Positions 49,206-59,508 of a stretch of 64,000 bases of DNA are shown in pieces. The DNA is from Panaeolus papilionaceus (Eukaryota > Basidiomycota > Agaricomycetes > Agaricales): contig JADNRZ010000003.1 of assembly GCA_015501605.1 (NCBI GenBank), forward strand, positions 2,232,001 through 2,296,000. Reading direction: 5' to 3'. Both the position numbers and the translations under genes were made by a program. Below the pieces are notes generated by a model. The model was given only the letters and a program-made list of their open reading frames with translations. It had not been told where the DNA came from and searched no databases. Within the stretch, counting starts at the first letter, position 1; the number at the start of each line of letters is the position of its first letter.

Positions 49206-49547
49206 TCAATTACGACGTTTAGGTCGACGACGAGGATGATGAGGGGTGGACTTGAAGGTGGGTAAAGTGAAAGAAGCCCCAAGAACGCGACGTAGCACGT
49301 TGAAAGTGGCTGTGCTCATTTGTTGGTTTGTCGGTGTTTGGAAAAGACCATCTGGGTGAACAGCATCAGGGTCAGGAGGGACAGGGGTAAATTTAGACAT
49401 CGACGGATACATATAAGAGTCTAATTCGAGGTCAATTGGCTTAGGCAAAATACGATGAGAGCGGGGAATTTGAGTATATGAATAGCAGTGTAGATCCGCG
49501 TCTTGAGGGCTTTGAATTGGCTTATCAGTTTCATAGAGATTGAGCAA
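49206..49547 (-). CDS. Hypothetical protein, flanking gene
   Basis: An open minus frame of up to 113 codons ending in a very basic HHPRRRPKRR-type tail. No ATG lies near its upstream end, so a 5' exon or a different start is likely. Its last 60 bases reappear at the GDA1-proximal ends of units 2 and 3 (21176-21237 and 29740-29802), marking where the duplications broke. No family is recognised. Confidence 0.4.
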   Translation of the reverse strand: MLNLYETDKPIQSPQDADLHCYSYTQIPRSHRILPKPIDLELDSYMYPSMSKFTPVPPDPDAVHPDGLFQTPTNQQMSTATFNVLRRVLGASFTLPTFKSTPHHPRRRPKRRN

Positions 49548-49707
49548 TAATGAGGGGAGACGTCACGCTGGGCCTCTGCACAGCATGAAGCGTCTGGCAG
49601 GCTTCAGAATACGGAAGGCAACCGCTGTTTCTCGCAACCATCGTCATCGTTGCTCTGATCCCCAACAGGGACGCAAATAAGTACACGCTACCCGCACCAT
49701 TCACGTT

Positions 49708-51148
49708 ATGGAGGGACCCAGACGTCAGAATCTAACGCTCAGTGGCGAAATTTCTATCGTACCCCTCAGCACCGATATCGAAATCACATATCCGTGTTAC
49801 ACAGTCCTGTCAGCAGCCACTCACAGACCACTCCCATGTACATATCCAGTATATATCTGACTTTATACGGCCTCAATAGAGTTACAGGACCGACTGGCGC
49901 TGGCAAAAGCACGGTGAGCGACTTTTGACTACTCTCTAATCTACAGGGAGTTATTAAACGATAATGCATGTACCAAGTTTATAGAGACTTTAGCAGACTC
50001 TTCGCAGACGCTATCCTTATCCAAGGATCAACTATCCGGGTATACTCAGAGTGTTACCGGATATAAAGTGGTCAACATGAGCAAGAGGCATCGGTCGGGC
50101 ATTGATCGCACCGTCTATCTCGTCGATACACCTGGGTTTGGCGATACAAAGATATCAGAGAACGAAATTATAGACATGATATGTGAGTGGACGAGGGCAA
50201 ATGGGTATGTCATTAAACCCGTCTTAAAGTTCGTACGGAACTACGTCCCTGACGCCCTAGTCCACCAGACTCGGTTATTTCGACAAAATATTATACCTCA
50301 TCCCCATCAACGAAACAAGACTGACTGGAACCAAGAAAAACATCATCCAAATGCTCACCGGGCTTCTCAAACAGACTCGGGACAATTTCAACTGCTTGAC
50401 ATTCGTAACCACGATGTGGGATGCATTGTGTCATGAACAAGCACAGGAGCGGGGAAATTCAAACTTTGCGCAATTGCGTGACCTGTATTTGAAGGTATGT
50501 GACTATTAGCTTGATATAATTAATACTCACTGAAACAATATTCAGGAATTCATTGACAAAGGCGCCAGCATCGAGCACTTTATGAATACCCGAGATTCCG
50601 TACTCGACATATTGGACCCTGGATCACGTCACAGTGATACCAATTCCGTTTTCATCTCGCGCAACAGAACTCCAGAGCTCTACCGGAATCTATACGAGCG
50701 CATCTCGAACGCTCTCCAAAGGAAGCGAGTTCTCGAAGATGATTTAATGGCCTTCATATCCCAATCCGAGGCTCAGGACAACCTCGAACTCATAAGCATT
50801 CTGGAACGAGACCTTCGAGAGAACAACGAAGTCCTTACCAGGTTTATACGGCAGTTTTCTCAGTTTGGCGGCGTCCCCGAAGGATTTGAGGATGATGCTA
50901 ACCGGTTACTTCGAGACATCCACTTGAACACACAGCGGTCAGGACACCCATGGTTGGCACTACCAACATCATCTGATTCAGGTCCCATTGCTGCCCCACC
51001 TAGGAACGGAGTATCGAACGCAACCAGCACCGTCACGAGCCTCTCTTCAGGTTCAAGTCGTTGCTATCACTTGACGCGTTTGAAGGACTTGTCTCGCCGC
51101 TTCCTGAAGAGTACGAAGCATCTTTGTAGGAGTTTGTGTGGCTCATAA
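49708..51148 (+). CDS. P-loop GTPase, divergent copy 6 (396 aa)
   Basis: Plus strand, outside the array. Exons: 49708-49808, 49880-49913 (34 nt), 49978-50204, 50269-50494 and 50546-51148. Walker A GPTGAGKST, VDTPGFGD and TTMWD are conserved, as are all intron positions and phases. Exon 1 is 18 nt longer than in the array copies. The tail keeps the ELYRNLYERI-EDDL region, followed by a Ser/Thr-rich end and not the PWPQILLREDS module. Intact. Confidence 0.88.
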
Positions 51149-51239
51149 ATCTATTCGCCGCTACGTGATCGCCATCCTACATAACCGTGGTCTAAGTGAG
51201 TGTCGTGCAAACACCAGCGGCGGAGTCGTGCAGCACCGT

Positions 51240-51690
51240 ATATGGGCGCATAGACTATATTATGAAATTCAAGCTTAGGAAGGTCGGTGTTAAGTGTTTC
51301 AATAATGAGGTGGTACGGCGTATACAGGTCGCTACATACGTATCAGCGGGCCACAGAAACTTGTATTTATCAGTCCATCAACAAAACGACAGGAATAAGT
51401 ACACAACTACTACGAGGCTAGCCTGGGAGAAGGTGTGACGGAACGGGCGACTGTCAATCGGGAGGAAATATTAGCTGTATCGTAGGCCCAGAAAGCGATT
51501 CAGCGTTTCGACCCAAACCATTTCTTCCAGGGCCTCCTCGCGTCGTCCAGACTGCGACGAGGCATTTCTCTCAGTGCGGCCTGAATGGGGCGTGCCCAGG
51601 AGGTATGATGGGGGGTCAACCGGTCAAGTTTGATAATCTGTGTGAGAGATTTATCCAGTAACTTTCATGTTACTCAGACTCTGCATGATG
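51240..51690 (-). pseudogene. GTPase relic, exons 2-4 deleted
   Basis: On the minus strand, an exon 1-like opening (ATG at 51686; MQSLSNMKVTG, then TAA where the family has GAA) is followed within 100 bases by the C-terminal end of exon 5 (ALREMPRRSL ... WKKWFGSKR, stop 51500-51502). Everything between, including the G domain, is missing. The 3' flank at 51240-51480 matches the array 3' flanks. Confidence 0.7.
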
Positions 51691-51699
51691 TCACGGGCA

Positions 51700-52640
51700 G
51701 TAAATCAATTCGATGTATGGTTAAAGTAGGGATGTAGAGTGAGGCGAGTCCAAACTCAGGCCTCAGGTCCGGGTCTTGGGACAGCACAGACCTGTGCACT
51801 AATCCAACATCTCTGGCTGTTACCGACAAGGAGGTAAATCGAATGGTCACTATCCGACATATCCTTCGGAGCATGCGGAGAAAATACGAGACTAATGGTA
51901 AGCACTCCAATGGGCCAAAATCAGACGGATTCGAAGGGCGGGAATAGTTGGTTGCATCTGTCTGAAAATATACGATTTGGGTGTTCACTCAGAGAAAAAC
52001 CGTATGCAAGGTAGCGCTTGCGTCAGGAGAATAATTTGGACATGGAGCGTCCACAACACCTGCACTCGATGCATCATCGGGCCCTCCTCACCGTGTCACT
52101 ATCTTCACCCCATCATCGCAATTATGCCAGCCAAGAAGGATTGCTGAGCATCTCCCTCAATCATAATGCTACACAAAAGCGTAGCCAAGCAGCCTAGGCT
52201 CAAAGCATTCAGTGGCGGTTGGCGCTTCTTTCGCCACATCTTGATATGTTGCTTTCCGTCTGAGATTTCTTTCATCTTTGCTTTGATTTTTTCGAATTTT
52301 CTCAAGCTTCAGAGACACTGGTTTCCAACACGAAACTACCTGATATCGGCACGGTGCAATGTCTATGAGGTTGCCAACTTTCAAAGCGACGTACCCCTCC
52401 TGATTCTTCTTCACCGTGCAGTAAACAAGTCGCCGATGGACTCGTGACTATGTAGAGTAAATTAAAATTTCATAAAACCAAGACAGTGGGCAACGCCGTG
52501 ACATGGGAGTATCGCAAAGCCTGTTGAAGTGGTCAGCGGAGAACTTGAAGGCATAGAGTCTTGCGTTGTGTGTTCAATTACAACGACCAACCGCTGGCAC
52601 TGGCATAAATACTCTATCCCCTTCACTTCCACAGTCATCA
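51700..52640. other. Intergenic between GTPase copies
   Basis: 51700-51900 is GTPase 5' flank belonging to the relic. 51900-52640 has short open frames on both strands (for example 52305-52105 minus) with no supported gene. Confidence 0.35.
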
Positions 52641-52656
52641 AGTCCGCGTTGGCGTC

Positions 52657-53936
52657 ATGGATGACCACAAACCCCAGGCTCTTATCCTCGACGGCGAAAA
52701 CTGGATTATGCCATTCACCAGTCGCTTGTCCTTGGAAAATCCTTGTAACGTTATTCTGTCAGCTTCCACTCACCATCATCTTCAAACACATGACTGATAC
52801 TGGTGTCCTCTTAGAATAATGGGACCCACGGGTGCTGGAAAAAGCAGCGTAAGCACAATATTTCGTACCCCAATTTCAGGATTTCATGACTTTTTGCCCC
52901 GCATGTATCAAGTTTATAGAATCTCTGGCTGGATCGTCGCAAAACCTCTCTTTGTCTAAAGATCAGCTTGCTGGGTATACTCAAAGCGTCACAGCCTATC
53001 GAGTTATGAATGTTTACCGAAAACACTGGTCCAGTCCGAGACGCCCGGTCTTTCTTGTCGACACCCCCGGGTTCGCCGACACTCAGTTTTCACAAAAGGA
53101 GATCGTGGACATGGTACAGAAGTGGATGATACGAAATGGGTTAGTCTTCATGGTGGCGATTGATGCGTAATTTTTGACAATTTTGATAATTAAACCATAT
53201 TTAACTCAGCCTCGAATCTTTTAACCGAATCCTCTACTTCACTCCAATCAACGAAACCAGACTGGCAGGGTCCAAACAAAAGACCATACAGATGATTACA
53301 AGCCTTGTCGGAGAGAGTTGGGATGATCTTGGGTGTCTGACATTCGTAACCACGATGTGGGACACCCTACACAACGAACGAGTGCAGGAACGTGCGCGCT
53401 CAAACCTTGTACAATTCCGTGACGTGTACTTTAAGGTATATAATTCCTGACATTCAACGTGGTATATTGGGTTCTTAATGCAGAATATTACAACACAGGA
53501 ACATATCGAAAGAGGCGCTAAAATGGCGCACTTCCTGAACACCCGTGACTCGGCACTTCACATTCTCGAACCAGTGGCGGAGAATATTGACCGCACGTTT
53601 AGAGAGGTCCATAAAACCTGGGAGCTCTATCAGGATCTGCATAGTCGGATCGAGAACGCCCTTCAGCAGAAGAGAAGCATCGAGTATGACCTAGCGCAAG
53701 ATGACGTTCAAACCAACCCTGAGTTGAAGGATATCCTCGAAGAAAACCTGCGCGAAAACCATGGAGTCTTGACCAAATTCATTGAGCAGTTTGTGGGTTT
53801 TGGAAATCCTTCCCTGGCCAAAAGTGACACCGCTTTGCGTCTACGCCAGCAGATTGACATGGAGATGGAGCGGCCCCAGCACCCATGCTTAATGACCTCT
53901 CATAAGGAGCAACTAAACACACCTACATCGCATTGA
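52657..53936 (+). CDS. P-loop GTPase, divergent copy 7 (346 aa)
   Basis: Exons: 52657-52757, 52815-52848 (34 nt), 52913-53139, 53210-53435 and 53484-53936, in phase. It has Walker A GPTGAGKSS, VDTPGFAD and TTMWD. Exon lengths 101/34/227/226 equal those of copy 6, so the two are sister genes. The tail is short and lacks the array module. Intact. Confidence 0.88.
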
Positions 53937-53939
53937 CTA

Positions 53940-54375
53940 CAATCCCTTCCATGTGCCACGACTTGTTGCCAAAGAGTGCATTTCATTGGACTAGGCTGTA
54001 CATACACCCTCGTAGGCAGACATGTTTCCTCCGTTAACTTTGTAATTATTTTGACTCAAATGACATCCTGTCAGTGAAGCATGCAAAATCACCGCAGAGG
54101 GAATATCAATGCCGAGGGTCGATGTGTGCTGTGTCCAAACAATTCAGTTTTCGCTTGACACTCCTGGATGATGGAGAGCAATCAAGATAATATGCCGGAG
54201 GCCTCAGCAATGATGTCAAACTGTGAAAGCCCAATTGAGGGAAGTGCTAAGCGGAACTTCAAAGTAACCTGAGGGCTGTCTGTATCTAAAGCGACTGGTG
54301 CAGATCTGTTGCACTTGCCACTTGCTTTCCAACCATATCCAACACATTCTCGATAACTATAGGACGTTCAAAATT
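53940..54375. other. Intergenic
   Basis: No frame, repeat or RNA gene that I can support between GTPase copies 7 and 8. Confidence 0.4.
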
Positions 54376-54991
54376 ATGGAGAAAACCGAAGGTGTGGTAC
54401 TTACGAGAGAAATATCTATAAGACCCCTGAATTCCAGACTCATATGCGACTCGTCCCCTGATCTGCATTCCCGCCATGTCGTACTGTGAGTAGAGTAGCT
54501 CCAATTGTCGCACACTATTCCTCAAGCTGACCATGCACCCAATATTCTGCCAGCATCGTTGAACCTACTGGGGCCGGCAAGAGCAGTGTAAGCCTACTAT
54601 TTTGCGCATCTATCACAAACATATCGGGCACCGGCTCCTGAGAAAGAAAGACATTGAGGAGTAACTGAGCAGCCCGGAAGCCTGTAGTAACGTCAAGCTA
54701 AAAACTCTTCTGGAAAAGGAGCTCCTTGGGAACGACAAGACCTTGAACAAATTCATATTGCAGTTCAAGAATTTCGGAGATCCCCCTCAGAGCTTCGAAG
54801 AATCCGCAACTCGACTATGTCGAGAAATCGACCTTGTCGCACCGACGATTCTCGAGTCAGCAGAACGCGATGAGACGATTCAGAACCACGGACAGAAACT
54901 ACCTTCACTTTTGGAGCCCAGACAGTCACCCAATTCCGCCCCAACACGCAGGACCGCCGGCAACTTTCAAGACCAACTCGGGTTGCTCTGA
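54376..54991 (+). pseudogene. P-loop GTPase copy 8, G domain deleted
   Basis: Exon 1 (54376-54485) and the 34-nt exon 2 (54554-54587) are intact in phase, but the Walker A motif begins EPTGAGKSS (Gly to Glu). Exons 3 and 4 are absent. About 50 bases later the C-terminal tail appears (RKKDIEE, in-frame TAA near 54661, then LNKFILQFKNFGDPPQSF). It cannot encode a working GTPase. Confidence 0.8.
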
Positions 54992-55203
54992 AGAAGTCAA
55001 GCGCCATCTTGAAGACCGATTCAACTGGAATCGTTAAGCCCAGGCTTTTTATGTTTAAAATTTGCTTCTATATGTCGTTTCTAAATAGATTATCGTTTGT
55101 ACTCTAATGTTCCTCCTGCAAATAAATGACCATATGTGAAACCTCGTCGTAACCATGTTGTTGTGCGCAGGATAGTAGTACCGCCAAAATAAAAAAATAA
55201 ACA

Positions 55204-55302
55204 CCCTGCTTAACTCATTTGGTGGAGCGCATCACTAGTAAAACATACTTCAAAGGTGTATCGTTGCGATGACGAGATCAGTCGTTCAGGTCGCTAGTAA
55301 AG
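55204..55302 (+). pseudogene. Intron-bearing tRNA-Thr relic
   Basis: It aligns along its length with the array tRNA-Thr: CACTAGTA anticodon loop, TGACGAGATCAGTCGTTC. About 28 extra bases (55241-55268) sit directly after the anticodon, the canonical tRNA intron position. The acceptor stem pairs poorly, the D stem has a mismatch and the T arm lacks a base, so it is decayed. Confidence 0.6.
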
Positions 55303-55568
55303 AACTTATCCATGCTTCAGATTCTGTAGCCAAGCACTGGAAGCCGGTGATGCCGATGATGGCTTGGCCTTACTGGTGTCCCTTGGTGATCAAGGACGAG
55401 AGACTCATCTCTTGGCATGGTAGATAGCGTCCTACAAAAAATATTATTTTGGGGTTTCCATATCGGAACTAGCAATTCTCGATCGGGAATTATTATCTTT
55501 AGGGGTTCCCATCACCGTCATGGTACCACAGAAGCTTTATTTGTAATAAACACAAAATAAAACGACCT

Positions 55569-56557
55569 TTAGTTATATCTCTCCTCGAAAAGCTCAAGCA
55601 ACTCCCCCCACATACCCCCACTCCACGTCTTCACATCCCTCCACTCCTCACTCGGCTCTCCAAACGTCTTCCTTATCCAATAAAGTCGACCTGCAAGGAA
55701 CGTATCCACATACCCAGGCGTAACGCTCCCATCCCTCAGCCCCTTCAATCGCTTCTCAAGCCTGTACCTCGTCTCGTCTCCGCCAATCACCCTATCCAAC
55801 GCAAGATTCTCGAACCCTTCCTTGACCTTCGCCCACTGCTGCGCCGCTTCCTCCCCGACCGGTCTCATCTCTTCCATTGTTTTCCCCCACCACCCTTCTC
55901 TCGTCTTCCTGAAATACGACACACTTTGTGGTGGGACGTGGATCAGCATTTGGGGTGTTATGAACGGGAGAATCGCAAGGTCGACAGGTCGGTAGGCTTG
56001 GAGGAACGAAGTGCATTGCGCGGCTGTGTGTCCGTTTATGCTGGTATCGGCAGTGCTGATTAGGTTGGGAGCGTCGGGGTATTGTTTGTCGAGGTACTGG
56101 CAGATTGGGAGCGAATCTGCGATGGCAACCCCTTTACCGTTACCTTCGCCACCCGTGATGTCGCTGTTGCCCTCAATGTTGATGGCATTCCCAAGGGGGT
56201 CCCAAATTGCAGGCAAGGTATAAAGCGGCGTGCCATCTGGGAACATAAAAACGGGTTTACAACCCATATATTCGGAAGCGGCGCGTATATCTTGCATGTC
56301 AACGAATTGGACGTTGAAGGGAAGAGATTTAACTTTTAGTGCGTATCTATTGATTTATGGTGGTCATGAATTATAAACATGAGGCGTCGGACGTCCTTAT
56401 TCGGGAAAGAGGTTGAAAGTTGAGCTTACCGGATTAATGTCGTATACGGTGATAGCCTCCCGTCAGGGGTGGCGAATCGCATATCAAAAAGTGTGATTCT
56501 ATCGCGAGGAAGGTCGGACTTGCTGAACGCAATCGTTGAATTCGTTGTATCGGCCAT
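55569..56557 (-). CDS. Glutathione S-transferase-like protein (301 aa)
   Basis: Two exons: 56557-56430 and 56346-55569, in phase. The N-terminal half is a thioredoxin-like GST domain (DMRFATP..RLSPYTTLIRYALK, then an acidic IADSLPICQYLDKQYP segment typical of the glutathione-binding SNAIL/ES region). The C-terminal half is helical and ends LLELFEERYN. The form matches the fungal GST group that includes ustS-like enzymes: conjugation of glutathione or related thiol chemistry in the cytosol (family knowledge). There is no signal peptide. A relic of a related gene lies at 61500-61960. The start is the first ATG in frame. Confidence 0.83.
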
Positions 56558-56599
56558 AATGCTATCCAGGATGAGCCAAGAAAGTTAAGCGGGATTATC

Positions 56600-57890
56600 G
56601 TCTTAGAAATTTAGATAGCGAGATTTAAATACTAAGGATGGACGCTACCAAAGGCTTACGCGTCCAGTTCCACGATGATCGGTACCGATGACTTGTCCAT
56701 GAATCCCGGAGATGATTCATTGAGAATCCTTTAGCATCAAAGTGTAAGCATTGTGTTTTCACCTGCGATGCCCAATATGTCAGTGATAGGGGTATTGACT
56801 TCGAAAATGACTCATACTGCCATGCTTGCACCCACGCACATGCGACATCGGACTGATGCTTACCTCGCTACTCCAAGGTTTCACGCGACTCTACTCTCTC
56901 CTCTGAAACTTAGAAGCTTGATACCTGTTCCAGAAAGATAAAAAACAATGCGATGAATACAATATGCTTATATCAATAAATCGACTTCACAGAACTTCAA
57001 TGTCAATCGATCTCCGCGTTCGAGATCGAAAGGTTGATTCCATCGGTCTTCCCTCACCTCGCAATCCTGGAACTGCATTCGTCGTGTCACCCACACGATA
57101 TCAATTATCTCCTCCGTATATTCACCTCTATTTCCGGAAAGAACAAGCTCAAGTCATTCTTCTATACTTTGGTATGGAGATAAATCCCCTTGATGACCAT
57201 GTCGCACCGCTTGGCAGGGAAGAATGACTGGCACTCGCATGCAGACTGGCATCCACATCGGGTTTCCTGTGTCTATATTTTGTCACAATGAAGTTTCGAA
57301 CTCCAATGCTTTACGATTGCCAGGCTGTTCCCACTACGGCCACTCTTCTTGAATTCACAGCCCCACTCAAAGCAAGACTCAGAGCGAAGTTCATATTGGA
57401 AGTAGATTGACAAAATGATACAGAGTGCAGCTCCTGCCCTATTGGGTAGTCTCAATACGTCTCATACGCAAAATTTTATCTCGCATACAGGGATTCACGA
57501 AGCGTCTGTTTTGAACGATCTTTGTTCCTGAAGTGCTTACGATGAATTACGCATTACACCCAGTCACAAAAGCTTCGATTCGAACTCACGCCCCGTAGGA
57601 CCATCTCTCCCGATGCAGGGTGTGCGTCGACGTGCGGGAGGATGCTACCGACATGCGTCGCCCACGATGTGGTTCATAGTGTTTTCTTTTGTCACTTATC
57701 ATACTGAAGGGTTGCGGAGCTTGACTCGGCCCGTCGTTTAAACTCCCCAAGAACCTCAATCGGGGATTCTCAATATATCTCATGGTAAATCACAACAAAA
57801 TACATTTACATGATCGGACGGTGATTGAACAACTTCCAAGTGGGACTACGAAATCGCGAGAGGACTAGGAAGAATAAAATGGGAGGCTTG
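56600..57890. other. Intergenic, no supported gene
   Basis: Short frames on both strands (56753-56941, 56964-57227, 57455-57273) have no conserved motif or splice support. Near 57575-57600 a GTTCGAATC string resembles a tRNA T loop, but no stems form around it. Confidence 0.4.
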
Positions 57891-57893
57891 TGC

Positions 57894-58124
57894 CTAGTTG
57901 CAGCACTTGCATTGGCCATCGGAGCAGCTGACCGACGAGGTGATATCATGAATGGGGTGTAATCATGTACAGAAGATGGTTGTCATACCTGGTGCAGGTG
58001 CAGGTGGGCTTGCCGCAGGTCTGGCAGGCTTGAGAGACGGGGACGTCCTGGAGGAGAAGAATAAGGGGTTAGTATTGCACATGGTAAGCACGGCAGAGCG
58101 ACGTAGGACACGTACAGAAGGCAT
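57894..58124 (-). CDS. Metallothionein-like peptide (33 aa, 8 Cys)
   Basis: Three tiny exons: 58124-58116 (9 nt, Met-Pro-Ser), 58047-57989 and 57927-57894, with GT-AG introns (GTACGT...CTCCAG and GTATGA...GTCAG) and matching phase. The 33-residue product has Cys in the order CxxC, CxC, C, then C-Lys-C-C-Asn at the end, eight Cys and no aromatic residues. This composition and spacing fit fungal metallothioneins, which bind Cu(I), Zn or Cd in the cytosol (family knowledge). Three exons in phase that place all Cys in one frame are strong support. Metal specificity is not predicted. Confidence 0.72.
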
Positions 58125-58199
58125 GTCGATATGAAAGTAGATTTGAGAGTGAAGCGATGTTCGAGTTGTTCTTGCTGAAGCTCTCAAACGTATTTCGAT

Positions 58200-59100
58200 G
58201 CTCCTATATACTCGAAAAGTGTTGATCGTTATTTGTACTCACCAGTGTCACCACCTTTTTTGGGAGGGTGAGCGATTTCAGCTCCACCAATGGGACTCTT
58301 TCGCTTCTTTGTGTCAAAGGGTCTCATGGCTATGTCAGAAATCGAAGTCTGGAATTCAGTTCTTGGTGAACTGGATGACACCTACATCCATGATTGGTGC
58401 GCCAGTGGGAGCTGAAATGACTCCCCAACTCGATGAGCCAGATAGAAAACTTCGAAAGAAGGGGATTAAATTAGAACATGCTGTTGAGTGACTGGTTTCG
58501 GGGGCTTGGCACCTCCCGCAAGACCCTATCTAAGGAGTATTATGATCAGGTTCACATGTTCGTTCTCACTTTCCCACCTCTGTTCAATGACTTCTGGCCA
58601 GGTAGAGCCCACTGAGAGGCTTGTAATCCCGTCCTTAATATAAATTATGAATAACTTCACAATTAACTCTCATTTAAAGCACATTGGACGTTCTAGCGCG
58701 CAAGAGCAAGCGCGCCGTACCCTGGATGAGGCATTTCAGCTCCTCCAATGAAAATAGAATAGGTGTTATCTGCTTCCAAATATTACCCGTCAACCACGTC
58801 AAATCTGACATTGACAGGCATCCCCAGCGCGCGTTGACAGCCTCGAGGCACGAGACACTTCTATTGGTGGAGCTGAAATGCCTCAATCCCAGAAATAGCC
58901 GCCTCTCCCCTCGGAAGTAAACAATCGTCAATAATCTTCGAGTATTTAAATTCTCTCGAAATATTTCAAAGGCTATCAACCACCAACGCACCAGCACAAC
59001 TATCTTTGAAACCTCGCCATTCACATATCACTCGTACGTCCTGTTCCTCTTTTCGGAGGCTTGATGGACCCATCGTTCTGACCTAAACTTAGAAACCCAA
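58200..59100. other. Inter-metallothionein region with inverted repeats
   Basis: The two metallothionein genes point away from each other across this region. It holds four copies of a motif close to ATTTCAGCTCCACCAAT: plus strand at 58275 and 58731, minus strand at 58404-58418 and 58863-58884. The pair 58728-58750 / 58863-58884 matches 21 of 22 bases as an inverted repeat. Open frames (58198-58491 plus, 59024-58674 minus) have no other support. Confidence 0.45.
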
Positions 59101-59108
59101 GCAATAAT

Positions 59109-59252
59109 ATGATCTCCCAAGTTGACAACGCAGCCCCCGTCGACCCTTGCCCAGGGTATGTGGCGCCTCACCGTCTAATTCTCGTATACCAGCTGAATTT
59201 CTGCTCTTTCAGATGTGGTTGCGCCGAGGGCGAGTGCCCTTGCAAGTATTAG
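59109..59252 (+). CDS. Metallothionein-like peptide (28 aa, 5 Cys)
   Basis: Exons 59109-59155 and 59213-59252 around a 57-nt intron (GTATGT...TTTCAG), in phase. The product ends CPGCGCAEGECPCKY, with five Cys in C-P-G-C-x-C ... C-P-C spacing and no other hydrophobic core. Length and Cys clustering resemble short fungal copper metallothioneins. It is in divergent orientation to the 33-aa gene about 1 kb away. It could be a chance splice product, but the in-frame Cys cluster right after a good acceptor and the neighbouring paralogue-like gene argue otherwise. Confidence 0.66.
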   Translation: MISQVDNAAPVDPCPGYVAPHRLILVYQLNFCSFRCGCAEGECPCKY

Positions 59253-59508
59253 GCTACACCTGTCAGATGTGGGAATGAGTTCGTTGTTGTGATCCCAAGT
59301 AATTTTATTCCGCGTGATAAAAATCGTCGAATTTTTGTGTGACATGTTAACAGTCCTCTCGTTTTGAATAACCATGAATGTAAAATAATTAAAATATCGA
59401 TCCGGTTCAGCCCGTGGTCTCGTCCGACCGCCTGGGAGGTCTGAAAAGTATAGGTCTGATTCTACTGTAAGCCTACACACGACGACAAGAATCTACGGGC
59501 TTGATTTA

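Noticed and set aside
11493..49276. Array as one giant mobile element (Starship-like or LTR element)
   Set aside because: No tyrosine recombinase, reverse transcriptase or integrase frame, no common terminal repeats, and a breakpoint inside a flanking gene. Plain tandem duplication explains it.
57570..57660. tRNA-like GTTCGAATC near 57580
   Set aside because: No acceptor, D or anticodon stem can be formed around it.
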